Shown here in pieces: positions 33,575 through 42,669 of a DNA stretch of 64,000 nucleotides (position 1 is its first letter; each line of letters starts with the position of its first letter). Source of the stretch: Phycicoccus duodecadis (GTDB lineage Bacteria; Actinomycetota; Actinomycetes; Actinomycetales; Dermatophilaceae); the NCBI RefSeq assembly GCF_002846495.1, contig NZ_PJNE01000001.1:2294001-2358000 (forward strand). The letters run 5' to 3'. A program made the position numbers and the translations under genes. A model generated the notes under the pieces. The model did not search any database, had not been told where the DNA came from, and saw only the letters and a list, made by a program, of their open reading frames with translations.

Positions 33575-34000
33575 TCAGGAGCGGTAGGGCGAGGGCGGCA
33601 GCGGGTCGGGCCAGGTGCCGCCGAGCACGCGGTCGACGTCGAGCACGACGACGACGCGCTCGGGGTTGGGGCGCGGCCGGCGGTAGCGGGCGGCGTAGCG
33701 CTCCTCCGCGTCGCGCACGGCATCGGGGTCCTCGACCACCCTGGTCGGCCCCTCGAGCGTGATCCATCGCCGGCCGGCGAGCTGCCCGAGCGCGGCGCGT
33801 CGGCCCGCGCGGGCCTGCACCGCCTTGGCGCTGGCGCGGCTGGTGATGACGCGCGCGACGAGCGCGTCGGCATCCCAGGTGAACCCGACGGGCACCACGT
33901 GCGGGCTGCCGTCACGCCGCAGGGTGGTGAGGGTGGCCAGGTGCCGCTCGAGCATGAACTCGACGGCGGCCGGCGGGAGCTCGGCGGGGGTCAGCGCCAC
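33575..34000 (-). CDS. PPOX-class pyridoxamine 5'-phosphate oxidase-like flavin/F420 enzyme
   Basis: A 141-residue protein with the split-barrel pattern of F420-dependent PPOX enzymes: FMLERHLATLTTLRRDGSPH near the start, VPVGFTWDADALVARVITS, QLAGRRWITLEGPTRVVED and a C-terminal ERYAARYRRPRPNPERVVVV. Family members reduce unsaturated or flavin-related substrates with F420H2 or bind FMN or heme; specificity is not readable. The GTG at 34000 overlaps the end of purN by ten bases. Its position between purN and purH is unusual. Another GTG or downstream start cannot be excluded. Confidence 0.82.
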   Translation of the reverse strand: MALTPAELPPAAVEFMLERHLATLTTLRRDGSPHVVPVGFTWDADALVARVITSRASAKAVQARAGRRAALGQLAGRRWITLEGPTRVVEDPDAVRDAEERYAARYRRPRPNPERVVVVLDVDRVLGGTWPDPLPPSPYRS

Positions 34001-34590
34001 GAGCGGTCCCGGGCGAGCTCGGTGAGGACGTCGACGACCATCGCGCGCTCCGCCACCTTGATCCGTTCGTGCAGGCTCTCGACGGTGTCGCCGGGCTCGA
34101 CCCGCACCGCCCGCTGGTCGATGATCGGTCCCGTGTCGACGCCGGCGTCGACCCAGTGGCACGTGCAGCCGGTGACCCTGACCCCGTGCGCCAGGGCGTC
34201 GCGCACCCCGTGAGCCCCGGGAAAGCTGGGCAGCAGGGCCGGATGGGTGTTGACGACCCGGTGCGCGGCCAGCACCGCCGGGCCGAGCACCCGCATGAAG
34301 CCGGCCGACACGACGAGGTCGGCGTCCTGGCCGCTGATGGTGCGGGCCAGGGCTCTGTCCCAGTCGGCGCGGGTGTCGACGTCGGAGAGCCGGCACACGA
34401 AGGTCGCGACCCCGGCGGCCTCGGCGCGCTCGACCCCCCCGGTGCCGTCGCGGTCGGCGCCCACGGCGACCACCGTGAACGGGGTCTGCGGAGCCGCGGC
34501 GGCGTCGAGGATGGCCTGCAGGTTGGTGCCCGAGCCGGAGACGAGGACGACGAGGCGCAGCGGCTGGGCGGGCAGCGGCGAGGGGTTCAC
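33991..34590 (-). CDS. purN: Phosphoribosylglycinamide formyltransferase PurN
   Basis: The 199-residue enzyme transfers the formyl group of 10-formyl-THF to GAR in purine synthesis. It shows LVVLVSGSGTNLQAILDA at the start, VSAGFMRVLGPAVL, the catalytic NTHPALLPSFPGAHGV and the later HWVDAGVDTGPIIDQRAV with the essential Asp. GTG at 34590 overlaps the stop of the upstream membrane gene (GTGA), and its 3' end overlaps the PPOX gene. Length is typical. Confidence 0.95.
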   Translation of the reverse strand: MNPSPLPAQPLRLVVLVSGSGTNLQAILDAAAAPQTPFTVVAVGADRDGTGGVERAEAAGVATFVCRLSDVDTRADWDRALARTISGQDADLVVSAGFMRVLGPAVLAAHRVVNTHPALLPSFPGAHGVRDALAHGVRVTGCTCHWVDAGVDTGPIIDQRAVRVEPGDTVESLHERIKVAERAMVVDVLTELARDRSWR

Positions 34591-35828
34591 CGGCGGAGCC
34601 GCCAGGCGTCGCGCAGCACGTGGACGAGCGCGCCGAGGAAGAGCTCGGCGAACAGCACCAGCCCGAGCTCGAGGGCCGGGGCGCCGACGTCGGCGAGGCG
34701 GAACTGCCCGAGGGAGCCGCCGGCCACGCCGTCGACCAGCGCGAGGGCGAGAGCGGTGGTGGCGCAGCCCGAGAAGGCCACGAGGACCTTGGTGCGCAGA
34801 CGCGACAGCCGGGCGACCGTGGCGACGGCGCGCTTGCCGACCCAGGCGCCGACGGCCACGACGAGCAGGAACGCGACGACGCCGACCAGGGCCGGGACGC
34901 CGCCGGGCTGAGGCATCGCCCCGAGCACCGGGACCATCGGCAGCAGGCCGCCCTCGACGCCGCCCCACGACACCGACGCGCCGTCGACGACCGAGAACCC
35001 GGGCCCGGCGAGGAACGACACGACCCACACCGCGAGGTTGGGCAGCACCGAGAGCTGCCCGAGGTCGAGCACCCAGGCGCCGGAGCCCCGCGCACCGAGG
35101 TCGGCGGCGATGGCCTGCACCTGCGGCCACGCCAGCACGAGGGCGCCGACCACCACCAGCATCCCGACGCCCAGCAGGAGCCACGCGCCGGCCAGGCCCG
35201 CGCCCACCCCGCGGCGCAGCACGTCGGGCAGCGGCGGGACGAGCCGGGGCCCGAGCGCGTCGGGGTCGTCGTCCCCGACGGCCCGCAGCACCAGCAGCAG
35301 GGCCAGGCCGGGGACCATCACGAGAGGCAGGATCATCGACCACGGCTGCGGCGGGAAGGGCCCCGTGCCGGCGAGAGCCCAGCCGACGACGACCACCAGC
35401 GCGTACCCGCCCCACCAGGCCGCCACGGCGGCTGCGAGCGGGCGCGGCAGCATCCGGGCCCAGTGCTCACCCTCGGTGCTGACGCTGACCACGGACTCGC
35501 GCGCGCCCAGCCACGCGAGACCGACGACGACGGCGAGGCCGAGCAGCGGGGTCAGCGAGACGGTGGCGGCACCGGCGGTGAGCTGGGCCCCGGAGGCGAG
35601 GAGCCAGAGCGAGGCGCCGACGTCGAGGGCGGAGCCGGCGTCCGAGCCGGCGAGCGGGTCCTGGCGCCACGCGACGACGACGGGCACCAGCATCAGAGCG
35701 CTCGAGAGGAGGGCGGTCAGCAGGCCCAGCAGCCCCGAGCGACGCCAGCCCGGGCCCCAGCGCGAGGGGCCGTCGCCGGTGGTCCCACCCCCGGGCAGGG
35801 TGGCGCGCAGGCGGTCGGTGACGGTCAT
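34587..35828 (-). CDS. DUF6350-type multi-pass membrane protein
   Basis: A 413-residue protein with about ten hydrophobic helices and little else. The first starts after a short basic/Gly-rich tail (LLGLLTALLSSALMLVPVVV); others include LLGLAVVVGLAWLGA and WLLLGVGMLVVVGALVLAW. This family regularly sits between sucD and purN in actinobacteria, as here, but has no known function. ATG at 35828 is favoured by GACACT seven bases upstream on the minus strand. It is coupled to purN by GTGA. Confidence 0.78.
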   Translation of the reverse strand: MTVTDRLRATLPGGGTTGDGPSRWGPGWRRSGLLGLLTALLSSALMLVPVVVAWRQDPLAGSDAGSALDVGASLWLLASGAQLTAGAATVSLTPLLGLAVVVGLAWLGARESVVSVSTEGEHWARMLPRPLAAAVAAWWGGYALVVVVGWALAGTGPFPPQPWSMILPLVMVPGLALLLVLRAVGDDDPDALGPRLVPPLPDVLRRGVGAGLAGAWLLLGVGMLVVVGALVLAWPQVQAIAADLGARGSGAWVLDLGQLSVLPNLAVWVVSFLAGPGFSVVDGASVSWGGVEGGLLPMVPVLGAMPQPGGVPALVGVVAFLLVVAVGAWVGKRAVATVARLSRLRTKVLVAFSGCATTALALALVDGVAGGSLGQFRLADVGAPALELGLVLFAELFLGALVHVLRDAWRLRR

Positions 35829-35935
35829 CCCGCCCAGTGTCGCCGATGGGCCCCGCCGACGCGGCGAGCACACGCCGTCGCGGACCGAACCCGGCGGCGT
35901 CCGGCGGCGGGCGCCTCGAGACCCCGGAAACCCCA

Positions 35936-35966
35936 GCGTCCCCCCGGTTCGGAACCGGGGGGACGC
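35936..35966. terminator. Terminator hairpin 1 downstream of sucD
   Basis: A 15-bp stem (35936-35950 with 35952-35966), GCGTCCCCCCGGTTC and its complement, with an effectively five-base loop. It lies 87 bases beyond the sucD stop on the minus strand and just before the next leftward transcription unit. Confidence 0.65.
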
Positions 35967-35968
35967 GG

Positions 35969-35993
35969 GCTTTTCGGGGTGACCCCGAAAAGC
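35969..35993. terminator. Terminator hairpin 2 downstream of sucD
   Basis: An 11-bp stem (GCTTTTCGGGG at 35969-35979 with its complement at 35983-35993) and a three-base loop, TGA. It lies two bases from hairpin 1, so leftward transcripts from sucD meet two hairpins in series. Confidence 0.6.
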
Positions 35994-36000
35994 GGAGCCG

Positions 36001-36052
36001 GGTGGGGCGGGTGCGCCGGGTGGGGCGGGTGCGGCGGGTAGGGCCGGTGGGG
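36001..36052. repeat. G-rich 18-bp tandem repeat directly after sucD stop
   Basis: GGTGGGGCGGGTGCGCCG is followed by a copy with one change and by a degenerate third copy that runs into the TCA of sucD. The plus strand carries many GGG/GGGG runs and could form a G-quadruplex; the mRNA strand is C-rich. Confidence 0.6.
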
Positions 36053-36946
<894 letters not shown>

Positions 36947-36978
36947 GGGTTGTCTCGTGTCTCTCTTCGCGCTCGGGG

Positions 36979-38157
36979 TCAGTTCTGGGAGGCCAGCTCG
37001 GCGGCCTTGCGGGCGGCGCCGTCCATCGTCGCCTCGATGATGACGCGCGGGTGGTCGCGCTCGGCGAGGATGCGGCGGCCCTCCTCGACGTTGTTGCCGT
37101 CGAGCCGCACGACCAGCGCGCGGTCCTCCTCGTCGCCCAGCGCGTCGAGGGCCCCGACGATGCCGTTGGCGACGGCGTCGCAGGAGGTGATGCCGCCGAA
37201 CACGTTGACGAACACGCTCTTGACCTGGGGGTCGGACAGGATGATGTGCAGCCCGTTGGCCATCACCTCGGCCGAGGCGCCGCCGCCGATGTCGAGGAAG
37301 TTGGCGGGCTTCTGGCCGCCGAACTCCTCACCGGCGTAGGCGACGACGTCGAGGGTGCTCATCACGAGCCCGGCGCCGTTGCCGATGATGCCCACCGAGC
37401 CGTCGAGCTTGACGTAGTTGAGGTCCTTCTCCTTGGCGGCGGCCTCGAGCGGGTCGGCCGCGGCCCGGTCCTGGAGCGCCTCGTGGTCGGGGTGGCGGAA
37501 GCCTGCGTTCTCGTCGAGGGTGACCTTCCCGTCGAGCGCGACGATGTCGCCGTCCTCGGTCTTGACCAGCGGGTTGACCTCGACCAGCGTCGCGTCCTCG
37601 TCGCGGTAGACCGCCCAGAGCGTCTTGAGGACGGGCTCGATCTTCGCGGCCGTCTCGGCGTCGAAGCCGGCGGCCTCGACGATCTCGCGGGCCTTGGCGT
37701 CGTCGATGCCGGTGTTGGGGTCGACGGCGACGCGCGCGAGCGCCTCGGGGCGCTCGACGGCGAGCTGCTCGATCTCGACCCCGCCCTCCTTGCTGCACAT
37801 CGCAAGGTAGGTGCGGTTGGCGCGGTCGAGCAGGACCGAGAAGTAGTACTCCTCGGCGATCTTGGCGCCCTGGGCCACCATGACGCGGTGGACGGTGTGG
37901 CCCTTGATGTCCATGCCGAGGATGGCGGCGGCGTGCTCCTGGGCCTCGTCCGCGGTCTTGGCGACTTTGACGCCCCCGGCCTTGCCACGGCCCCCGGCCT
38001 TGACCTGCGCCTTGACGACGGTGACCCCGCCGCTGGCGGTGCCGATCCGCTCGGCGGCCTCGCGGGCCTCCTCGGGGGTGGTCGCGACCGCCCCGGCGAG
38101 CACGGGGACACCGTGCTTCTCGAACATGTCACGGGCCTGGTACTCGAAGAGATCCAC
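36979..38157 (-). CDS. sucC: Succinyl-CoA ligase beta subunit SucC
   Basis: The 392-residue ATP-grasp subunit starts [20 protein letters not shown] and contains [70 protein letters not shown] and [15 protein letters not shown]. Together with SucD it makes succinate, CoA and ATP or GTP. GTG at 38157 gives the conserved N-terminus; the longer frame to 38238 has none of the family pattern. The 231 bp upstream hold its promoter region and the terminator of the M4 protease gene. Confidence 0.96.
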   Translation of the reverse strand: MDLFEYQARDMFEKHGVPVLAGAVATTPEEAREAAERIGTASGGVTVVKAQVKAGGRGKAGGVKVAKTADEAQEHAAAILGMDIKGHTVHRVMVAQGAKIAEEYYFSVLLDRANRTYLAMCSKEGGVEIEQLAVERPEALARVAVDPNTGIDDAKAREIVEAAGFDAETAAKIEPVLKTLWAVYRDEDATLVEVNPLVKTEDGDIVALDGKVTLDENAGFRHPDHEALQDRAAADPLEAAAKEKDLNYVKLDGSVGIIGNGAGLVMSTLDVVAYAGEEFGGQKPANFLDIGGGASAEVMANGLHIILSDPQVKSVFVNVFGGITSCDAVANGIVGALDALGDEEDRALVVRLDGNNVEEGRRILAERDHPRVIIEATMDGAARKAAELASQN

Positions 38158-38325
38158 GAGGCGATCCGTCCTCACTGTCGGCGAAGGTGGTCCATTGGGC
38201 AGCGTATCGGCGCCGCGACGTCGCGACGTCATCGGCACCCACCCGATGGGACCGATCTCACCCGCGGGGTCGGGCTGCGCCGGGCGCTGAGCCGCCGGCG
38301 CGCCGGCATGGGCGGCATGGAAGGG

Positions 38326-38362
38326 CCGGCCGGCCGGGGCGCGGTGCGTCCCGGCCGGCCGG
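38326..38362. terminator. Terminator after the M4 protease gene
   Basis: A perfect 13-bp stem, CCGGCCGGCCGGG (38326-38338) with its complement (38350-38362), loop of 11. It begins 26 bases after the protease stop codon on the minus strand. The rest of 38158-38388 shows no gene. Confidence 0.75.
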
Positions 38363-38388
38363 AGCCGGTCACTGGCGGCGTGGGGCGG

Positions 38389-40425
38389 TCAGCCCACCGT
38401 CAGGGCGGTGTCGTCGACCACGAAGGACGTCTGGAGGCTCGCGTCCTCCTTCATCAGGAACTTGACCGTGACGGACTGGCCCTTGTAGCGGAGGAGGTCG
38501 AAGCTCTTCTGCACGTAGCCCGAGGTCGCGTTGGCGTTCGAGTAGGTGGCCAGCGTCGTCGTCGTCCCGCCCACCACGACCTGCGGCTTCATCGTGTCGT
38601 AGGCGGTGCTGCCGCTCTCGGCGGTGTCGATGCGGACGTAGAAGGTGAGTACGGCCGAGGTGGCGGTCGCGGGGATCGTCACCGTCTGCTGCTCCGACTC
38701 GGTCGCGGTGGTGCCGTTGCCGCCGAGCCACATCTTCCAGCTCCCCGTGCGAGCCGGGCGTCCGGTGTTGTCGGTGATCGGGCCGGCGGTGCCGGACCAG
38801 ATCGTGGCGCCGGACTCGAAGCCCGCGTTCTGCAGCAGGTTGCCGCCGGTGGGAGGCGGGGTGGTAGCGCCGCAGGCCTGCGTACCGGCCGGGACCGCGA
38901 TGGCCGAGAAGGCGCTCTCGACCGCGGTGCACACCGCCGGGTTGCTCGGGAAGAGCTCCTTGGCCGAGGCGATGGCCCCCTCGCGGGCGTTGAGGTAGGT
39001 GCTGTTCGACGTCAGCTTGGTCGACAGCGTCCGGTACCAGACCTTCTCGATGTTGCTGCGGCCACCGCCGACGACGGTGGCGCCGTTGCACGTCGGGCTG
39101 TTGTACGACACCCCGTTGACGGTCTTGGCGCCGCTGCCCTCGGAGGCGAGGTAGAACCAGTGGTTCAGCGGGCCCGAGGAGTAGTGCGGGTCGAGGCCGC
39201 CCAGGCTGGAGGACCAGCAGTCCTTCGACGCGCCGTCCTTGCTGGGCTTGTCCATGTAGCGCAGCGGGGTCCCGTTGCCGTTGATGTCGATCTTCTCGCC
39301 GATGAGGTAGTCCCCGGGGTCGGCCGCGCTGCCCGCGTAGAACTCCACGGCGGTGCCGAAGATGTCGGAGGTCGCCTCGTTGAGGCCGCCCGCATCCCCG
39401 GTGTAGGCCAGCCCGGCGGTGTTCTCGGTGACGCCGTGGCTCATCTCGTGGGCGGCGACGTCGATGCTCGTCAGCGGCTTGGCGTTGTTCGCGCCGTCGC
39501 CGTAGGTCATCTGGGTGCCGTCCCAGAACGCGTTGTTGTAGGCGTTGCCGTAGTGGACGCGGCTGCGGGCGCCGGTGCCGTTGTTCCAGATGCCGGCGCG
39601 GCCGAGGACGTTGTTGTAGTACGCGAAGGTCTTCTCGGCGCCGTACTGGGCGTCGACCGCGGCCGTCTGGCGGCTCGAGGTGGTGCCGTTGCCCCACACG
39701 TTGTCGGCGTCGCTGAACTGGGTACCCGTGCCCGACGTCGCCCCGTTGAGGTCGGTCGTGTAGTTGCCCACGCTGTCCTTGAGCAGCCAGGTACTGCCGC
39801 TCTGGAGGCTGTTGAGGGTGACGGTGCCGGAGTACATCGAGCTGCCGGTCCCCTCGGCGATCTCGTCCCACGAGGTGATGACGGTGCCACGGTCGGCGTC
39901 GACGATGGTGTGCACGCGGCTGGGGGTCTGGTCGGCCTTCACCCCGGTGGTGAGCACGTCGTAGGCGAGCCGCGGGGTGCCCGAGCCGGCCCAGACCACG
40001 AGCTCACCCGAGGACGACCGGCCCGTGGCCACGGCCGAGCGGCGGGCCCCGGTCGCGGTCGCGACCGAGCGGGAGACGGCGGGGGTCGTGTCGGAGGCCC
40101 CGACGGCCTTGCGGCCGGCGTTGTAGCGGACGGCGCGCACGGCTCCGGCCTTGCTGCGGTCGAGGACGAGGTCGCCGCCGACGACGCGCAGGCCGCGCCA
40201 GGTCCGGTCGTAGCGGACGTGCCGGGTGCCGTCGGGGTCGGTGACCGTCGAGCGTGGCACCAGCGTCTCGTCGGCGCTGAGGCCGAGGGCGGCGTGGTCG
40301 GAACCGGGGGAGGTCGTGGCGCGGGCAGCGGTGGTGGCGCTGCCGGCGGCGGTCGCGGCGGGTACGCCGGCGACCAGAGCCGCCAGGGCCGCACCGAGGG
40401 CGAGGCCGGTGGTGAGTCGTCTCAC
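38389..40425 (-). CDS. Secreted thermolysin-type neutral metalloprotease (peptidase M4)
   Basis: A 678-residue secreted zinc protease. Order: signal peptide (VRRLTTGLALGAALAALVAG, cleavage after AATAA), FTP/PepSY propeptide (residues ~40-190), M4 catalytic domain with HEMSH zinc motif, NEATSDIFG carrying the third zinc ligand and DPHYSSGPLNHWFYL with the catalytic histidine, then a C-terminal ~150-residue jelly-roll domain (NLLQNAGFESG). GTG at 40425 is chosen over 40437 because AAGGAG lies 11 bases upstream of it, whereas at 40437 it would touch the start codon. An AT-richer promoter stretch follows at 40480-40540. Confidence 0.9.
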   Translation of the reverse strand: MRRLTTGLALGAALAALVAGVPAATAAGSATTAARATTSPGSDHAALGLSADETLVPRSTVTDPDGTRHVRYDRTWRGLRVVGGDLVLDRSKAGAVRAVRYNAGRKAVGASDTTPAVSRSVATATGARRSAVATGRSSSGELVVWAGSGTPRLAYDVLTTGVKADQTPSRVHTIVDADRGTVITSWDEIAEGTGSSMYSGTVTLNSLQSGSTWLLKDSVGNYTTDLNGATSGTGTQFSDADNVWGNGTTSSRQTAAVDAQYGAEKTFAYYNNVLGRAGIWNNGTGARSRVHYGNAYNNAFWDGTQMTYGDGANNAKPLTSIDVAAHEMSHGVTENTAGLAYTGDAGGLNEATSDIFGTAVEFYAGSAADPGDYLIGEKIDINGNGTPLRYMDKPSKDGASKDCWSSSLGGLDPHYSSGPLNHWFYLASEGSGAKTVNGVSYNSPTCNGATVVGGGRSNIEKVWYRTLSTKLTSNSTYLNAREGAIASAKELFPSNPAVCTAVESAFSAIAVPAGTQACGATTPPPTGGNLLQNAGFESGATIWSGTAGPITDNTGRPARTGSWKMWLGGNGTTATESEQQTVTIPATATSAVLTFYVRIDTAESGSTAYDTMKPQVVVGGTTTTLATYSNANATSGYVQKSFDLLRYKGQSVTVKFLMKEDASLQTSFVVDDTALTVG

Positions 40426-40628
40426 GGGAAAGGTCACTCCTTCGTGGGTGGACGGCCCGGGTCCGGGCACGAGGGGAAACCTCCACCCGAGAAATACACC
40501 CCCACAACCGTTCTTGCGAAGAATTGACGAACATTCCGGAACTCTTTACCGGGCTGCGGTCGGATCTTGACCTTTCGGGCAGAAGTCCTGAGAACCGGTT
40601 GCGGGAGCGCCCCTACAGTGAGAGGGCG

Positions 40629-41561
40629 ATGGCGACGCGGCCCCTCACCCCCGTGCCCGGACCCGCCCCGCGCCAGCAGCCGGGCGCGGTCCGGCTGTCC
40701 GGCGCGGTCCGCGCCACCGCCCGCGCTGCTCGGGCCCTGGCCGACCCCGCGGTCCTGGCGGGCGCGGCCGTGGAGGCCGCGTGGCTGGGCGCGCACGTCG
40801 CCACGTGGCCGCTCGGCCTGGTCATCGGGGCGGGGCGCGCGGACGCCCCCGCCTACCGCGTCGAGCACCTGCCGCCGGTGCAGCGCGGTCTGCTCGTCTC
40901 CGACATCGAGGCCGCCGGCACGCCCATCCTGCTGGTGCACGGCATCGTGTCCAACCGCTCGATCTTCATCCTGCTGCGTCGCGGCCTGACCCGACGCGGC
41001 TTCTCGAGGGTGTTCGCCATGAACTACTCGACCGTCTCGACCGACGTGCGTGCCGCCGCCCTGCGCCTCGCCGAGGAGGTCGAACGCATCGTCGAGGAGA
41101 CCGGCTACGAGCGCCTGCACGTCATCGGCCACAGCCTGGGCGGCCTGATCGCGCGGTACTACGTGACCCGGTTGGGTGGGGACGCTCGCGTGCACACCCT
41201 GGTCACCCTCGGCACGCCGCACGAGGGCACCTGGGCGGCCTACGCCCTGCCCACCCACCTGATGCGCCAGATGCGGCCGGGCAGCGGGCTGATGCGCGAG
41301 CTCGCCGACCCGGTGCCCGGCACCCGGACACGCTTCATCTCGTACTGGTCCGACGCCGACGCGGCGATCGTCCCGCAGCGTTCGGCCGCGCTGCGTCACC
41401 GCGACCTCGGGGCCCGCAACGTACGCCTCCACGGAGCGGGCCACCTGACCCTGCCGATGCTGGGCGACGTGGTGCACGGGATCTCCGCCGCGCTCGCCCA
41501 GCTGGACGCCCAGGGAGGTACCACGCGCCGGGGTGCGACACCGTTGTCACGGCGCGACTGA
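40629..41561 (+). CDS. Alpha/beta-hydrolase, triacylglycerol lipase-like
   Basis: The 310-residue protein has the lipase nucleophile elbow VIGHSLGGLIARYY near residue 180, the oxyanion-hole region ILLVHGIVSNRS near residue 100, TLGTPHEGTW and a C-terminal HGAGHLTLP for the catalytic histidine. There is no signal peptide; residues ~15-80 are Ala-rich. TACAGT (40614-40619) lies nine bases before the ATG, so the leader would be only about three bases. An upstream in-frame ATG at 40524 would place the promoter inside the gene and is rejected. Confidence 0.83.
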   Translation: MATRPLTPVPGPAPRQQPGAVRLSGAVRATARAARALADPAVLAGAAVEAAWLGAHVATWPLGLVIGAGRADAPAYRVEHLPPVQRGLLVSDIEAAGTPILLVHGIVSNRSIFILLRRGLTRRGFSRVFAMNYSTVSTDVRAAALRLAEEVERIVEETGYERLHVIGHSLGGLIARYYVTRLGGDARVHTLVTLGTPHEGTWAAYALPTHLMRQMRPGSGLMRELADPVPGTRTRFISYWSDADAAIVPQRSAALRHRDLGARNVRLHGAGHLTLPMLGDVVHGISAALAQLDAQGGTTRRGATPLSRRD

Positions 41562-41713
41562 CCCCCCGGCGCCGGCATCGCGTCACCCCTGAGAAGTTTC
41601 ACAGAATCCAGCGAGATTCGACACTCGTTAGACATCGCAGGTCAGCACGGGTGGGGGTGCGGAGGCAGCCCGGCCGGGGTCGCGGGACCGTGGTCCGTTC
41701 CTCGGGGGCGCCT

Positions 41714-41741
41714 TTGTGTCACGGAATGGTCACGGTACGGT
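41714..41741 (+). promoter_or_regulatory. Promoter of the M23 peptidase gene
   Basis: TTGTGT (41714-41719), a 16-base spacer and TACGGT (41736-41741) form a recognisable promoter. The predicted start near 41748 leaves a ~52-base leader to GTG 41800 and excludes the in-frame start at 41716. The rest of 41562-41799 shows no gene and no riboswitch pattern I recognise. Confidence 0.55.
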
Positions 41742-41799
41742 GGCCGAGCCCGTTGGGCCCCCCCTGATCACCCGCGACACCCCTGAGGTACCTCCTGCT

Positions 41800-42576
41800 G
41801 TGAGCTCTCGGTCCTACCAGGGGCGCCACGCCGGACGCCACCGCGCCGGTTCCCGTGTCCGCCTCCCCCGCGCCTTCAGCGCCGGCTTCGTCCTGCCGAC
41901 GACCGCCGCCGCCGCGCTGGTGGTGACGGCCACGGGCGCGAGCGTGGCCGAGTCGGCCACCCCGCAGGCGTTCGCCCTCACGGGCCAGCAGACGCAGATC
42001 GCGCAGACCCAGGAGGCCGCCTCCGAGGCCACCGTCACCGAGATCGCCGCCCGCCGCCAGGACGCCACGATGCAGTCGGCCGCACTCCTGGGCCGGGCCG
42101 AGGCCCAGCGCCGGGCCGCCCGCGCGGCGGTGCGCCAGGCCGAGGCCAAGGCCAAGGCCCAGGCCGCCGCCGAGAAGCGCGCCAAGACCTGGGTGCGCCC
42201 CATCCACACCTGGAACATCACCTCCGGCTTCGGCTGGCGCTGGGGCAAGCGGCACGACGGCATGGACCTCGGCGCCCCCACCGGCACCCCTCTCTACGCG
42301 ATGTCGCAGGGCACGGTCATCAAGGCCGGCTGGGAGGACAGCTTCGGCAACAAGGTCGAGATCCAGTACTGGGACGGCAGCATCAGCTGGTACGGCCACA
42401 TGAGCCGCATCGACGTGCAGGCCGGACAGCAGGTCTCGGCCGGCCAGCAGGTGGGCGCGGTGGGCAACACCGGCCACTCGTTCGGCTCGCACCTGCACCT
42501 GGAGTTCCAGCGCACGACGACCTCCGACACCCCCATCGACCCGGTGCCCTGGCTGAAGAACCACGGCCTCTGGTGA
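41800..42576 (+). CDS. Exported M23 peptidoglycan peptidase (LytM-like)
   Basis: A 258-residue protein. It starts SSRSYQGRHAGRHRAG, then has one hydrophobic export helix (about 28-50, ending ASVAES), an Ala/Glu/Gln-rich coiled coil (about 60-125) and an M23 domain. Zinc ligands are visible in HDGMDLG and in SHLHLEF. Such enzymes cut peptidoglycan cross-bridges during growth and division. The domain end VPWLKNHGLW is typical of actinobacterial members. Convergent with pcrA across a bidirectional hairpin. Confidence 0.88.
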   Translation: MSSRSYQGRHAGRHRAGSRVRLPRAFSAGFVLPTTAAAALVVTATGASVAESATPQAFALTGQQTQIAQTQEAASEATVTEIAARRQDATMQSAALLGRAEAQRRAARAAVRQAEAKAKAQAAAEKRAKTWVRPIHTWNITSGFGWRWGKRHDGMDLGAPTGTPLYAMSQGTVIKAGWEDSFGNKVEIQYWDGSISWYGHMSRIDVQAGQQVSAGQQVGAVGNTGHSFGSHLHLEFQRTTTSDTPIDPVPWLKNHGLW

Positions 42577-42602
42577 CCCGGCGCCACCGTGCGCCGCAGC
42601 GA

Positions 42603-42630
42603 CAGGACCCCGGCTCCGGCCGGGGTCCTG
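42603..42630. terminator. Bidirectional terminator between M23 peptidase and pcrA
   Basis: A perfect 11-bp stem, CAGGACCCCGG (42603-42613) with its complement (42620-42630), and a six-base loop. It lies midway in the 93-bp gap of two convergent genes and can serve both. Confidence 0.75.
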
Positions 42631-42669
42631 CTGTGTCCGGGGGCTGTCGGGGCTCGTGGGCCCGGCGGG

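Noticed and set aside
40524..41561. Longer lipase start at 40524
   Set aside because: It would place the TACAGT promoter and an unconserved Arg-rich stretch inside the gene; ATG 40629 fits the near-leaderless pattern.
41562..41799. ydaO-type c-di-AMP riboswitch before the M23 peptidase
   Set aside because: Such riboswitches precede many actinobacterial wall-hydrolase genes, but the conserved core is not visible and the predicted leader is only about 52 bases.
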